A stretch of DNA of 64,000 bases from Flavobacterium aeripolare (GCF_013294025.1 NZ_JABSNL010000004.1:186001-250000), one strand, 5' to 3'. Positions 36,205-45,197 are shown, counted from the stretch's first letter. A program made the numbers and translations. The notes: generated by a model from the letters alone, not told the origin.

Positions 36205-36234
36205 TTGTTTAATTGGATAAATGTCTTAAATTTG
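36205..36234 (+). promoter_or_regulatory. Promoter of the tRNA-Gly/tRNA-Leu unit
   Basis: TTG at 36205-36207 and TAAATTTG at 36227-36234, with a 19-base spacer, match the Bacteroidota consensus. The first tRNA starts about 49 bases downstream. Confidence 0.7.
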
Positions 36235-36282
36235 CCACCGCAATACACAACAAGTATTGTTGTTCTTATCAAGAATTGAAAT

Positions 36283-36358
36283 GCGAAAATAGCTCAGTTG
36301 GTAGAGCGCGACCTTGCCAAGGTCGAGGTCGCGGGTTCGAGCCCCGTTTTTCGCTCCA
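36283..36358 (+). tRNA. tRNA-Gly (anticodon GCC)
   Basis: The acceptor GCGAAAA pairs with TTTTCGC. The anticodon stem GACC/GGTC holds loop TTGCCAA with anticodon GCC, and the T-arm is GCGGGTTCGAGCCCCG. The discriminator T is followed by an encoded CCA, unlike the other two tRNAs here. Confidence 0.95.
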
Positions 36359-36369
36359 CGTCACATAAT

Positions 36370-36455
36370 GCTCGGATGGTGAAATTGGTAGACACGCTGG
36401 ACTTAAAATCCAGTGAACAGCAATGTTCGTGCGGGTTCAAGTCCCGCTCTGAGTA
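36370..36455 (+). tRNA. tRNA-Leu (anticodon UAA)
   Basis: A class II tRNA with a long variable arm (TGAACAGCAATGTTCG). The anticodon stem CTGGA/TCCAG holds loop CTTAAAA with anticodon TAA, and the T-arm is GCGGGTTCAAGTCCCGC. The acceptor pairs include two G-U. CCA is not encoded. It is co-transcribed with tRNA-Gly 11 bases upstream. Confidence 0.95.
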
Positions 36456-36457
36456 CT

Positions 36458-36489
36458 AAAGCCTCTTCTTTTGAAGAGGCTTTTTTTTT
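36458..36489 (+). terminator. Terminator after tRNA-Leu
   Basis: AAAGCCTCTTC pairs with GAAGAGGCTTT across four T, then a long T run. It lies inside an open frame upstream of the DUF1508 gene, which shows that the 30-codon extension of that gene is not real. Confidence 0.92.
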
Positions 36490-36560
36490 GCTTTTTTTTT
36501 AAAGCATTTGTATTTATCGTTTTCTCTTTTATTTGTTCAAAATCACAATTATATTTAAAT

Positions 36561-36908
36561 ATGGCTTCTCTAGTAATTACAAAACGTTTTAGCGGCGACT
36601 ATAAATTTGAGCTTACTTCAAGAAAAGGAAAGACGATATTTACTAGTAATCCTTATGAGCTAAGAATGGATTGCGAGGCCGATGCAGAACGATTGAAATT
36701 GCTTTTTGAAAGCTGCTCTTATGTTAAGTTTAAAACAACAAAGGGGAAGTTCTTTTTTAGGGTTGTCGTCGATGGAGTGGTGATTGCAACGAGTAGAAAA
36801 TACAGTACAGAGTTAATGGTGCAGAAAGGAATTGCTGAAATTGTAAAATATGGTTCTAAAGCTGAGATTTTAGATTTTTCCAATAATGATTTTACGTTTA
36901 CTGATTAA
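36561..36908 (+). CDS. DUF1508 (YegP-like) protein
   Basis: 115 aa from the ATG at 36561. DUF1508 pattern: DYKFELTSRKGKTIFTSNPYEL, later FFRVVVDGVVIATSRKYST, giving two beta-beta-alpha-type halves. Small proteins of this family are widespread and their role is unknown. It has its own terminator. Confidence 0.85.
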   Translation: MASLVITKRFSGDYKFELTSRKGKTIFTSNPYELRMDCEADAERLKLLFESCSYVKFKTTKGKFFFRVVVDGVVIATSRKYSTELMVQKGIAEIVKYGSKAEILDFSNNDFTFTD

Positions 36909-36929
36909 ACGTTGGTTTTAATAAATAGC

Positions 36930-36963
36930 AAAGGCGCTCTTTTTATAAAGAGCGCCTTTTTAT
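36930..36963 (+). terminator. Terminator after the DUF1508 gene
   Basis: AAAGGCGCTCTTT pairs perfectly with AAAGAGCGCCTTT, followed by T. Confidence 0.9.
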
Positions 36964-36995
36964 TGGTGTTTACTTAAAAGTAAAAAATAGCTAAA

Positions 36996-37029
36996 ATAAA
37001 AAAGCCATCACGCTTGCGCGGATGGCTTT
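36996..37029 (-). terminator. Terminator after the small lipoprotein gene
   Basis: AAAGCCATC pairs with GATGGCTTT around a CG-rich loop that itself pairs, with the T run on the minus strand. Confidence 0.85.
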
Positions 37030-37050
37030 GATTTTAGAATTTAATTCTGA

Positions 37051-37269
37051 TTAGTGTGCAGCTTCAGTTGCAGTTTCAGCAGCATCAGTTGCTACAGTAG
37101 AAGCAGAATCCATTACTTGTGCAGCAGAATCCATTACTTGAGCAGCAGAATCAACAACAACAGCAGAAGAATCTACAGCCATAGTGTCTTCAGCAGCAGC
37201 GTCAGCTTTTTTACAAGAAACAACAGTTAATACAGCAATAGCAGCTAAACTTAAAAATACTTTTTTCAT
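37051..37269 (-). CDS. Small Ala/Ser/Asp-rich lipoprotein
   Basis: 72 aa. The signal peptide ends in a lipobox (LTVVSC, Cys19). The mature part is ~50 residues of Ala, Ser, Asp, Val and Thr with the repeat VMDSAAQ-VMDSA(A/S), and no Trp, Tyr or Pro. It would be an acidic, probably helical or disordered tail held at the membrane. The start is supported by KK plus the signal peptide, and the 3' end by a terminator. No family with a known role is recognised. Confidence 0.8.
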   Translation of the reverse strand: MKKVFLSLAAIAVLTVVSCKKADAAAEDTMAVDSSAVVVDSAAQVMDSAAQVMDSASTVATDAAETATEAAH

Positions 37270-37697
37270 CTTAATTTAATATAAAGGTTAATTATTAATT
37301 CGACGCAAAGATATAAAATTTTTGATATGTAAATTATTTTTTGAATTTTTTTTTAAAAATAATTAATCTTTTTTGTCTTAGTGGTTTAGAGCAATATCTG
37401 TGCCTAAAAATTGTGCTCCTTAAAAAGGGATTAACGTGCAATTAATTACTGCTGCTTCTGGCAGGAATATTTGAACAAAACAGCGCCTATGAAAAGCTTG
37501 AATTAGAAAAGCAAAACGCGGGTATAGACTGTTTTGTGTTGGTTTATAGGTTTTTAAGGCTCTATTTACTTCTACTTTATTTATTGAGCTGCTTTTTAAT
37601 AAGGCTAATAAATAACCTAATTAATTCTTTACTTATGAATTACTAAAAGCTTTAAGTGTATAAAAAAGTAACACTATAGTAGTGGGGTTATTCTAGT
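37270..37697. other. 428 bp gap with no feature seen
   Basis: Only short, stop-rich frames on both strands. It must hold the minus-strand promoter of the small lipoprotein; a TATCTTTG -7-like box is seen on the minus strand at 37306-37313, without a clear -33. There is no repeat that I can match elsewhere in the window. Confidence 0.5.
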
Positions 37698-38942
37698 TTA
37701 AATTGTAGCAGATTGTGCAACATAATTCATTATGATTTGCGTTGCGCCTTTATTCATGTCAATAAAGGTACTGCAGATGTGTCCTTTTTCATAACGCAGC
37801 ATTTCGTCACGTACTAATTCCTCCATTTTTAACGTTAGCTCGGCTAAATTTTGAATGGCTGTACAGCCCTCTAAATTGATTAAGGCAGTAGCTTCTGCAA
37901 AATGGGAATAGTTAGGTCCTATTACTATAGGTACGCCAAAAGTGGCTGGCTCTAATATATTGTGGACTCCTGGATTTCCAAAACCTCCTCCTACATAAGC
38001 AATATCAGCATAGCTGTATATTTTTGTCAAAATTCCTATAGTATCTATAATTAAGACATCGTATTCACTTAGGTCTTTGCCTTCACGTTCTGAAAATAGA
38101 ATCGTCTTGCGGGTGATGCCCGTTTTCAATTCATTAATTTGCTCAGGTTTTATATTATGAGGAGCAATGATAAATTTGGTTGCCAGCTTCGTTGTATTAA
38201 TGTATTGTGTTAATAGTACTTCGTCTTTAGGCCACGAACTTCCAACAACTACGGTAAGCTGATCATTTTTAAATTCTGAAATAAAATCTAAGCGGTTGTC
38301 TTTCTCTACTATAGCTGCTACGCGATCAAAGCGAGTATCTCCCGAGATGGCGACATTATTTTTGCCTATACTTGCTAACAGTTTTTTTGATTGTTCATTT
38401 TGAACAAAAAAGTAGGTAAAGGCGTCGAGTGCCTTTCGATAAAAACCTCCATACCATTTAAAGAATGCTTGGTTCTCTCTTAAAATACCCGAAATTAAAT
38501 ATGTCTTTATGTTTCTAGATTGGAGTTCGTTTAAATAGTTAGGCCAAAATTCATATTTAATGAAGAATACTAAATCAGGTTGTGCCAATGCAATAAATTC
38601 CTTGGCATTTCCTCTAGTGTCTAATGGTAAGTAGAGGGTAAGGTCAGCTACTGTATTGTTTTTTCGAACCTCATATCCAGATGGAGAGAAAAAAGTAACA
38701 ATGATTTTATGTGTAGGGTAAGTGGCTTTTACCTTTTCGATAACGGGTAGCCCTTGCTCATATTCTCCTAAAGATGCGGCGTGAAACCAGATCGTTTTGT
38801 CTTGAGGTGCTATTTTTTGTGATAGAATGGTAAAAACATCTTTTCTTCCTGCGACAAACAGCTTCATTTTTGGATTAAAGAGTGCTATTAAAGCAAGTAT
38901 TTTTGAAGTGATGATTGCAAAACAATTGTATAGGAAAAACAT
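37698..38942 (-). CDS. waaA: 3-deoxy-D-manno-octulosonic acid transferase (KDO transferase)
   Basis: 414 aa from the ATG at 38942; a 10-residue extension upstream is possible. The N-terminal membrane-associated part (LYNCFAIITSKILAL) precedes the GT30 N-domain (IWFHAASLGEYEQG with the catalytic Glu, then FFSPSGYEVRKN). The C-domain has VVGSSWPKDE, FIIAPHN, YVGGGFGNPGVHNILEP. It adds KDO to the lipid A precursor on the inner face of the inner membrane. It is divergent from the aminotransferase gene. Confidence 0.95.
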   Translation of the reverse strand: MFFLYNCFAIITSKILALIALFNPKMKLFVAGRKDVFTILSQKIAPQDKTIWFHAASLGEYEQGLPVIEKVKATYPTHKIIVTFFSPSGYEVRKNNTVADLTLYLPLDTRGNAKEFIALAQPDLVFFIKYEFWPNYLNELQSRNIKTYLISGILRENQAFFKWYGGFYRKALDAFTYFFVQNEQSKKLLASIGKNNVAISGDTRFDRVAAIVEKDNRLDFISEFKNDQLTVVVGSSWPKDEVLLTQYINTTKLATKFIIAPHNIKPEQINELKTGITRKTILFSEREGKDLSEYDVLIIDTIGILTKIYSYADIAYVGGGFGNPGVHNILEPATFGVPIVIGPNYSHFAEATALINLEGCTAIQNLAELTLKMEELVRDEMLRYEKGHICSTFIDMNKGATQIIMNYVAQSATI

Positions 38943-39111
38943 GAGTTGTATTTTTTGGAAGCTAAAATACATATTTTATTCCGAATCTTGTTTTTACTAT
39001 AGCTCGCCAAGCACTGTACTCTTACTGTTGGCGTCAGCTATGCAAATAAAAAGCTATTCTGAATTTAGTGTGATTATAAATTCTTAATTTTGTATTTATA
39101 ATTTTTATCGA

Positions 39112-40242
39112 ATGAAAAAAATACAAATGGTTGACCTAAAAAGTCAATACGAAAAAATAAAAGAGACTGTTAACGTTTCTATCCAAGAAGTTTTAGATAC
39201 AAATACGTACATCAACGGACCCGAAGTTCATAAATTTCAAAAGAATTTAGAGGATTATTTAGGTGTTAAGCATGTAATTCCTTGTGCAAATGGTACTGAT
39301 GCCTTGCAAATAGCAATGATGGGATTAGGTTTGCAACCAGGTGACGAAGTAATCACTGCCGATTTTACTTTTGCTGCTACTGTTGAAGTTATTGCATTGT
39401 TGCAATTAACACCAGTATTAGTAGATGTTGATATGTACAATATGAATATTTCTATTGATGCAATCAAAAAAGCAATTACTCCAAAAACAAAGGCAATCGT
39501 TCCTGTTCATTTATTTGGGCGTGCTGCTAATATGGAAGCGATTATGGCTATTGCCAAAGAACATAACTTATATGTGATAGAAGATAATGCGCAAGCTATA
39601 GGAGCCAACTGTAAATCGTCTGACGGTGCTAAGCAAAAAGCGGGTACTATAGGACATGTAGGAGCGACTTCGTTTTTTCCTTCTAAAAATTTAGGGTGTT
39701 ATGGTGATGGTGGTGCAATTTTTACAAATGATGATGCACTGGCACATACGTTACGCGGAATTGTAAATCACGGAATGTACGAACGTTACCACCACGATGT
39801 TGTGGGTGTAAATTCTCGTTTAGATAGTATTCAAGCAGCAGTTTTAAACACAAAGTTACCTTTACTGGATCAATATAATGCAGCGAGGCAAGATGCAGCG
39901 AGAAAATACTCTGCAGCTTTTGAAGGGCACAAAAATATTATTGCGCCTCAAATTTGTGATATCTGTGACTGTCATGTATTTCATCAATATACATTACGTA
40001 TTCTTGATGCTGATAGAAATGGCTTAATGCAACATTTATTAGATAAAGGAATTCCTTGTGCTATTTATTACCCAATTCCGCTACACTCACAAAAGGCGTA
40101 TGTAGACGAAAGATATAAGGAAGAAGATTTTCCAGTTACAAATCAATTGGTTCAAGAGGTATTGTCATTACCAATGCATACTGAACTTGATGACGAACAA
40201 ATAAAATTCATTACCGATAGTGTTTTAGAATTTTTAAAATAA
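39112..40242 (+). CDS. DegT/DnrJ/EryC1/StrS-family sugar aminotransferase
   Basis: 376 aa. PLP-dependent fold type I: GTDALQIAMMGLGL, IEDNAQAIGA and the Schiff-base lysine Lys192 in FFPSKNLGCYGDGG. The C-terminal part has GIPCAIYYPIPLH. These enzymes aminate keto-sugars for surface glycans such as O-antigen. Its place between waaA and galE fits envelope sugar synthesis. The exact sugar is not known. Confidence 0.93.
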   Translation: MKKIQMVDLKSQYEKIKETVNVSIQEVLDTNTYINGPEVHKFQKNLEDYLGVKHVIPCANGTDALQIAMMGLGLQPGDEVITADFTFAATVEVIALLQLTPVLVDVDMYNMNISIDAIKKAITPKTKAIVPVHLFGRAANMEAIMAIAKEHNLYVIEDNAQAIGANCKSSDGAKQKAGTIGHVGATSFFPSKNLGCYGDGGAIFTNDDALAHTLRGIVNHGMYERYHHDVVGVNSRLDSIQAAVLNTKLPLLDQYNAARQDAARKYSAAFEGHKNIIAPQICDICDCHVFHQYTLRILDADRNGLMQHLLDKGIPCAIYYPIPLHSQKAYVDERYKEEDFPVTNQLVQEVLSLPMHTELDDEQIKFITDSVLEFLK

Positions 40243-40248
40243 GGAATG

Positions 40249-40274
40249 AAGACGCGATTAATCGCGTCTTTTTT
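40249..40274 (+). terminator. Terminator after the aminotransferase gene
   Basis: AAGACGCGATTAATCGCGTCTT is a perfect hairpin followed by T. Confidence 0.88.
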
Positions 40275-40319
40275 ATGAAGCAAAAAAATAGCATAACCAT
40301 TAATATTTAAACATAAAAG

Positions 40320-41333
40320 ATGAAAATACTGGTTACAGGAGGATTGGGATTTATAGGTTCGCATACCGTTGTAGAGCTCCAAAATCAAGGTTTTGAGGTG
40401 GTAATTATCGATGATTTGTCTAATACGTCACTAAGCGTTTTAGAGGGTATAAAAAATATTACGGGTAAGGTTCCAGCATTTGAAAAATTAGATCTAAGAG
40501 TAAAAACTAGTGTGCAGGATTTTTTTAGTAAAAATCAAGACATTGCAGGGGTGATACATTTTGCTGCTTCAAAAGCGGTGGGTGAAAGTGTAGAGAATCC
40601 TTTGTTGTATTATGAAAATAATATCAATGCGCTGGTATATCTTTTGCAAGAATTACAGAAAAAAGACGCGGCTAATTTCATTTTTAGTTCGTCATGTACA
40701 GTATATGGTCAAGCTGAAAAAATGCCAATAACCGAAAATGCTCCTATACAAACAGCGATGTCACCTTATGGAAACACCAAACAGATAGGAGAGGAGATCA
40801 TCACAGATACAGCCAAGGTGACTAATATTAATGCTATTTTATTGCGTTATTTTAACCCTATTGGTTCGCACCCTTCAGCGGAGATAGGAGAATTACCACT
40901 AGGAGTGCCTCAAAATTTAGTTCCGTTTATTACACAAACGGGAATGGGATTAAGAAAAGAACTTTCCGTTTATGGAGATGATTACCCTACAATTGATGGA
41001 ACTGCGGTACGTGATTATATTCACGTAGTCGATTTGGCTAAAGCCCATGTAATTGCTTTAAAACGATTATTAGATAAAAAGAATCTTGATAAAGTAGAGA
41101 CTTTTAATTTAGGAACGGGAACCGGAAGTTCAGTGTTAGAAGTAATTCAAGCATTCGAAAAAGTAAGTGGAACAAAACTGCCGTATAAAATTGTAGGTCG
41201 CCGTGAAGGTGATATTACAGAAGCTTACGCTAATACTGATAAAGCCAATACGGTTTTAGGTTGGAAAGCAGCATCTACATTAGACGAAGCGATGGCAAGT
41301 GCTTGGAAATGGGAACAAAAAGTACGTAGCTAA
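40320..41333 (+). CDS. galE: UDP-glucose 4-epimerase
   Basis: 337 aa. Extended SDR: NAD-binding GGLGFIGSH at 7-15, Ser124 (SSSCTVYG), and the YxxxK pair Tyr150/Lys154 (SPYGNTK). It also has ALLRYFNPIGSHPS-like and GTGTGSSVLEV blocks usual for GalE. It interconverts UDP-glucose and UDP-galactose for glycan synthesis. A terminator separates it from the aminotransferase, so it has its own promoter. Confidence 0.95.
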   Translation: MKILVTGGLGFIGSHTVVELQNQGFEVVIIDDLSNTSLSVLEGIKNITGKVPAFEKLDLRVKTSVQDFFSKNQDIAGVIHFAASKAVGESVENPLLYYENNINALVYLLQELQKKDAANFIFSSSCTVYGQAEKMPITENAPIQTAMSPYGNTKQIGEEIITDTAKVTNINAILLRYFNPIGSHPSAEIGELPLGVPQNLVPFITQTGMGLRKELSVYGDDYPTIDGTAVRDYIHVVDLAKAHVIALKRLLDKKNLDKVETFNLGTGTGSSVLEVIQAFEKVSGTKLPYKIVGRREGDITEAYANTDKANTVLGWKAASTLDEAMASAWKWEQKVRS

Positions 41334-41361
41334 TTGTTTTTTACATTAAATTATACTTATC

Positions 41362-41402
41362 AAAAAATCCCAAACTATCAAGAAGATTTTTTGGGATTTT
41401 TT
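41362..41402. terminator. Bidirectional terminator between galE and fabD
   Basis: AAAAAATCCCAAA pairs with TTTTGGGATTTTTT. The A/T flanks suit both converging genes. Confidence 0.85.
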
Positions 41403-41438
41403 GCTTTATAGCTTAATATAAACTTTGAAGAATGTCAC

Positions 41439-42314
41439 CTATGCATTTGCAGTAGCAGCTTCTTTATCGATTTTTCCAATCAATCCAGCCAAGACTTTTC
41501 CTGGACCTACTTCAGTGAATAAAGTAGCGCCATCGGCAATCATTTGTTGTACTGATTGTGTCCATTTTACCGGAGCTGTCAATTGTATGATTAAGTTTTT
41601 CTTGATTTCGCTTGCGTCCGAAACTGCGCTTGCCGTTACATTTTGATATACTGGGCAAATAGGAGTAGAGAAGGTAGTTGCTTCAATAGCTGCTGCTAGT
41701 TCCTCTCTTGCGGGCTCCATCATAGGCGAGTGAAAAGCACCACCTACAGGCAATAATAAGGCGCGTTTTGCTCCCGCTTCTTTCATAGCTACACAAGCCG
41801 CTTCAACAGCAGTTGTTTCTCCTGAAATAACTAATTGTCCTGGGCAGTTATAATTTGCTGCAACTACAACTCCATCAATACTTGCGCAAACCTCTTCTAC
41901 TACATTATCAGCAAGTCCTAAAACTGCCGCCATAGTTGATGGTTTGATTTCGCATGCTTTTTGCATCGCTAATGCTCTTTGTGAAACTAATTTCAATCCG
42001 TCTTCAAATGACAAAGCACCATTAGCTACTAAAGCTGAGAATTCTCCAAGGGAGTGTCCTGCAACCATTTCTGGCTTGAAATCAGTGCCCAAAGTTTTAG
42101 CTAATATAACCGAATGTAAAAAAACCGCAGGCTGTGTTACCTTTGTTTCTTTCAATTCTTCAGCCGTTCCTTCAAACATGATGTCTGTGATTCTAAAGCC
42201 TAAAATTTCGTTTGCTTGCTCAAATAATTCTTTTGCTAGAGGAGAATTTTCATATAAATCTTTTCCCATTCCTGTAAATTGTGCGCCTTGTCCTGGAAAT
42301 ACGTATGCTTTCAT
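41439..42314 (-). CDS. fabD: ACP S-malonyltransferase
   Basis: 291 aa. PGQGAQFTGMG at the start, nucleophile Ser88 in GHSLGEF and catalytic His195 in GGAFHSPMM, with Gln60-region KVTQPAVFLHS. It moves malonyl from CoA to ACP for fatty-acid synthesis. It is a single-gene unit here, converging on galE. Confidence 0.96.
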   Translation of the reverse strand: MKAYVFPGQGAQFTGMGKDLYENSPLAKELFEQANEILGFRITDIMFEGTAEELKETKVTQPAVFLHSVILAKTLGTDFKPEMVAGHSLGEFSALVANGALSFEDGLKLVSQRALAMQKACEIKPSTMAAVLGLADNVVEEVCASIDGVVVAANYNCPGQLVISGETTAVEAACVAMKEAGAKRALLLPVGGAFHSPMMEPAREELAAAIEATTFSTPICPVYQNVTASAVSDASEIKKNLIIQLTAPVKWTQSVQQMIADGATLFTEVGPGKVLAGLIGKIDKEAATANA

Positions 42315-42407
42315 ATTTTAAATTTAAAGATTGAATGGTTTACTATTTTCGAAATTAAACCAGCTGCAAAAATAGTATTTTTTTTTACAAACAACATTTT
42401 TCTACTT

Positions 42408-42513
42408 AGAAGCAGCAACTCCCGTTAAGCAACAAGCCATTCTCCCGCTTTTACCTCTATCTCCTAGTCCTTAAAGATCAGGACTAGGAGGATGCCGGTG
42501 CAATCGGGGCTAG
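42408..42513. repeat. Second type of dispersed intergenic element
   Basis: From GAAGCAGCAACTCCCG to AATCGGGGCTA. A perfect 11 bp hairpin CTCCTAGTCCT/AGGACTAGGAG (42461-42490) sits inside, followed by GGATGCCGGTGCAATC. The CCCGC block and GGATGCC are shared with the first repeat family, but the ends differ. I recall similar elements from other Flavobacterium genomes; only one copy is seen here. Confidence 0.55.
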
Positions 42514-42542
42514 ATATTTCGTTTAGTTTATATAAGGAATTA

Positions 42543-42950
42543 TTACAACAGCGTATCAATTATAATAGTACTCTTCAATAATTTAGAGACTGGACATTTT
42601 TCGGCAATGATCAATAATCGTTTCTTTATATCAGCTTCAACAGCAACAGGAAAAGTGATTTTTCTAGTAATTGTTGTAGTGAGTTCGGGATTGCTTTCTT
42701 GATGAAAATTTAAGGCAATATTGATTTCGGGTATGTCCCATCCTTTTCGATCAATGTACATTCTTAAAGTAGAGAGCGTACAAGCTGCTAACGAGGCAAG
42801 CAGCGTAGTATAGGGATCAGGTCCTAAATCTTGGCCTTCAATTTTTTCAGGTTCGTCCATTATAAATTGGCCGTTGCGCCATGTAATAGTGCACAAATAT
42901 TTCTGTATTCCTATATGTCCTGTAATGTCATTTTCGAGTGCGTTTTCCAT
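42543..42950 (-). CDS. OsmC family protein
   Basis: 135 aa. The two conserved Cys can be seen: LAACTLSTLRMYIDRKG and IAEKCPVSKLL, the peroxidatic and resolving pair of OsmC/Ohr proteins. Such proteins reduce organic or other hydroperoxides. This short, YhfA-like form has no family-specific assignment here. Confidence 0.92.
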   Translation of the reverse strand: MENALENDITGHIGIQKYLCTITWRNGQFIMDEPEKIEGQDLGPDPYTTLLASLAACTLSTLRMYIDRKGWDIPEINIALNFHQESNPELTTTITRKITFPVAVEADIKKRLLIIAEKCPVSKLLKSTIIIDTLL

Positions 42951-43143
42951 TTGTTAGTATTTTAAAATGTGTATTTGAAATTTAGGATAAAGTGGCTGCC
43001 ACAATTGGTTTGAGCTAGTGCTAATTTACTGTTTTTTAAATAATTATTTGGAGCTCAACTTATCTAAATTTCCCTAGAATTAACTTTAGGTTTGATGTAA
43101 CAAAATAAGGATTTATCTACTAATTATTAAATGCTCTTTTATT

Positions 43144-44775
43144 ATGAAAAATATAGTTTCGGGTTCGCTTTTTATTATAGTTGCGATTTTACTTTTTTAT
43201 GTAGGGATGCCTACAATCAATTACGGTTTTGTGGGATTTCCTATTGCGCTGCTATTCTTAAGTGTGTTCTGGGTTATCATCTCAACAGGTTTGCAAATTT
43301 CCCCAGACAAAAAGCAAGTAAAAATTGCTAAAAGGCCTAATAAATTTGTTTTGTACTTCATGCTTGTGGTGCTAGCTTATCTCGTGATTACACCGCTATT
43401 GACTAGTTTGCCTGTTTTTAGAACAGCAGCTTATCAAACACTCCTAGGTAAAGTTGCTGATGGTAATAAAATTTCTAATCATATTGCTCCTATTTCTATT
43501 GATGAAATTAGAGTGGTAGATGAGGATTTAGCACACTTATTAGGAGAGAAAGTATTGGGATCACAACCTGCATTAGGTAGCCAAGTAGAATTAGGAGAAT
43601 TTTGTATTCAAAAGGTGAACAATGACTTGTATTGGGTAGCTCCGTTGTTGCACTCTGGTTTTTTTAAATGGATGAACAATAGATCTGGATCAGCAGGATA
43701 TGTAATGGTTTCGGCTACAAATGAAAGAGATGTGAAGTTGGTGCAAAACATTGGCGGAAGCCCAGTAAAAATTAAGTACCAACCTAAGGCGTATTTTCAA
43801 TCAAATATTAAACGATTATTGTATTTAAACGGCTATGCTACGGTAGGTTTAGAAGATTTTAGTTTTGAGATTGATGATAAAGGACTGCCTTTTTGGGTAG
43901 TGACTACATTCAAAAAAGAAATTGGTTTCAGCGGAGACGAAGCAACAGGAATTGTTCTAATCAATGCACAAACAGGCCAAATGAAAGAATATTCGATTGC
44001 AAACACACCTAAATGGGTAGATCGCATTCAACCGATTAAATTTATAGAAGAACAGTTAAACGATTGGGGAGAATACGTGCAGGGATATTGGAACTTTTCT
44101 AATGAAAACAAACTTCAAATTACCGAAGGATTGACTTTAGTGTATGGTAACGACAACAGATCATATTGGTACACAGGATTAACCTCTGTAGGAAAAGATG
44201 AATCTGCGGTAGGATTTGTGTTAGTAGATACGCGAACAAAAGAAGCTACTTTTTACAAACAAGGTGGCGCTACAGAGTATGCTGCTCAAAGTTCAGCACA
44301 GGGTAAAGTGCAGGAGAAAGGATATCAAGCTTCGTTGCCTATTCCATATAATATCAATAATATTCCAACGTATGTGATGACCTTAAAAGATAAAGGGGGA
44401 CTAGTAAAAATGTTTGCTATGGTTGCCATATCTGATTATACTATTGTGGGAGTAGGGAATACCATGCGTGAGGCATTAACATCGTATAAAAATGTCTACA
44501 ACATGTCAGATAATAAGGTAAATCCAAATAGTGTTTCTAATAGAAAAGTGCTAACAACAGTGATTACTAGAATCCAAAATGACGTTAAAAATGGCAATAG
44601 TTTTTATTACTTTAAAGTAAAAGACTATCCTAACATCTTTGTAGGATCTTCTCAAATATCGAGTCAGTTGCCAGTTACAATGATAGGAGATCGTGTAACA
44701 CTATCTTTTGATGTAGATATGGAAGCCGTTATTGATGTTTCATCGTTTCAAAATTTAGACTTAAAAGATAAATAA
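43144..44775 (+). CDS. Large membrane-anchored protein of unknown function
   Basis: 543 aa. Three membrane segments near the N-terminus (~6-22, ~28-48, ~68-90) hold a ~450-residue soluble part. That part is mixed alpha/beta with repeated segments of similar shape (GFVLVDTRTKEATFY and GIVLINAQTGQMKEY are both followed by long strand-rich parts), suggesting an internal duplication with a PepSY- or propeller-like feel. I do not recognise the family. It is a single unit with its own terminator. Length and codon pattern leave no doubt that it is a gene. Confidence 0.85.
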   Translation: MKNIVSGSLFIIVAILLFYVGMPTINYGFVGFPIALLFLSVFWVIISTGLQISPDKKQVKIAKRPNKFVLYFMLVVLAYLVITPLLTSLPVFRTAAYQTLLGKVADGNKISNHIAPISIDEIRVVDEDLAHLLGEKVLGSQPALGSQVELGEFCIQKVNNDLYWVAPLLHSGFFKWMNNRSGSAGYVMVSATNERDVKLVQNIGGSPVKIKYQPKAYFQSNIKRLLYLNGYATVGLEDFSFEIDDKGLPFWVVTTFKKEIGFSGDEATGIVLINAQTGQMKEYSIANTPKWVDRIQPIKFIEEQLNDWGEYVQGYWNFSNENKLQITEGLTLVYGNDNRSYWYTGLTSVGKDESAVGFVLVDTRTKEATFYKQGGATEYAAQSSAQGKVQEKGYQASLPIPYNINNIPTYVMTLKDKGGLVKMFAMVAISDYTIVGVGNTMREALTSYKNVYNMSDNKVNPNSVSNRKVLTTVITRIQNDVKNGNSFYYFKVKDYPNIFVGSSQISSQLPVTMIGDRVTLSFDVDMEAVIDVSSFQNLDLKDK

Positions 44776-44798
44776 AAATAGAATTTGCTTAACAATAT

Positions 44799-44838
44799 AA
44801 AGGCTGACACTAATGTATATTAGGAGTCAGCCTTTTTT
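44799..44838 (+). terminator. Terminator after the large membrane protein gene
   Basis: AAAGGCTGAC pairs with GTCAGCCTTT around an AT-rich loop, then T. Confidence 0.85.
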
Positions 44839-44912
44839 ATTAATTTTAGCAGTATAGCGTTTGCTTCTACAGCGCTTTTACTTTAATGGGTAACTTATCT
44901 ATATCAAGGGAA

Positions 44913-45197
44913 TTACAATACATCCTTAAAATTAGCATTTTTATCAAAAACATGTGCTACAAAAGGACAAGATGGAACAATAGTGAGGCCTTCTTTTCGA
45001 GCATAAGAAACAGCTTCTGTAACCATTTCTTTTCCTAATCCTTTTCCAGTTTCATCATCTGTAACCTCTGTGTGGTCAATGGTTATTTGCTTAGAGCCAG
45101 TATGTCTAAAGATCATTTTACCTACTAGTTCACCATTGTTTTCGATATAAAAAACACCTTCTTTTTCGTTATTTTCTAATTGCACTTTTTTACTCAT
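44913..45197 (-). CDS. Small GNAT-like N-acetyltransferase (YjdJ type)
   Basis: 94 aa. The acetyl-CoA loop is TGKGLGKEMVTEAVSYAR, preceded by the strand ITIDHTEVTDDETG, and the end VPSCPFVAHVFDKN is typical of this short GNAT subfamily. The acceptor is unknown. It follows the pirin gene by 17 bp on the same strand, so the two are probably co-transcribed. Confidence 0.88.
   Translation of the reverse strand: MSKKVQLENNEKEGVFYIENNGELVGKMIFRHTGSKQITIDHTEVTDDETGKGLGKEMVTEAVSYARKEGLTIVPSCPFVAHVFDKNANFKDVL

Noticed and set aside
36471..36560. 30-codon N-terminal extension of the DUF1508 gene
   Set aside because: It starts inside the tRNA-Leu terminator and is a poly-Phe/Leu run; the ATG at 36561 is the start.
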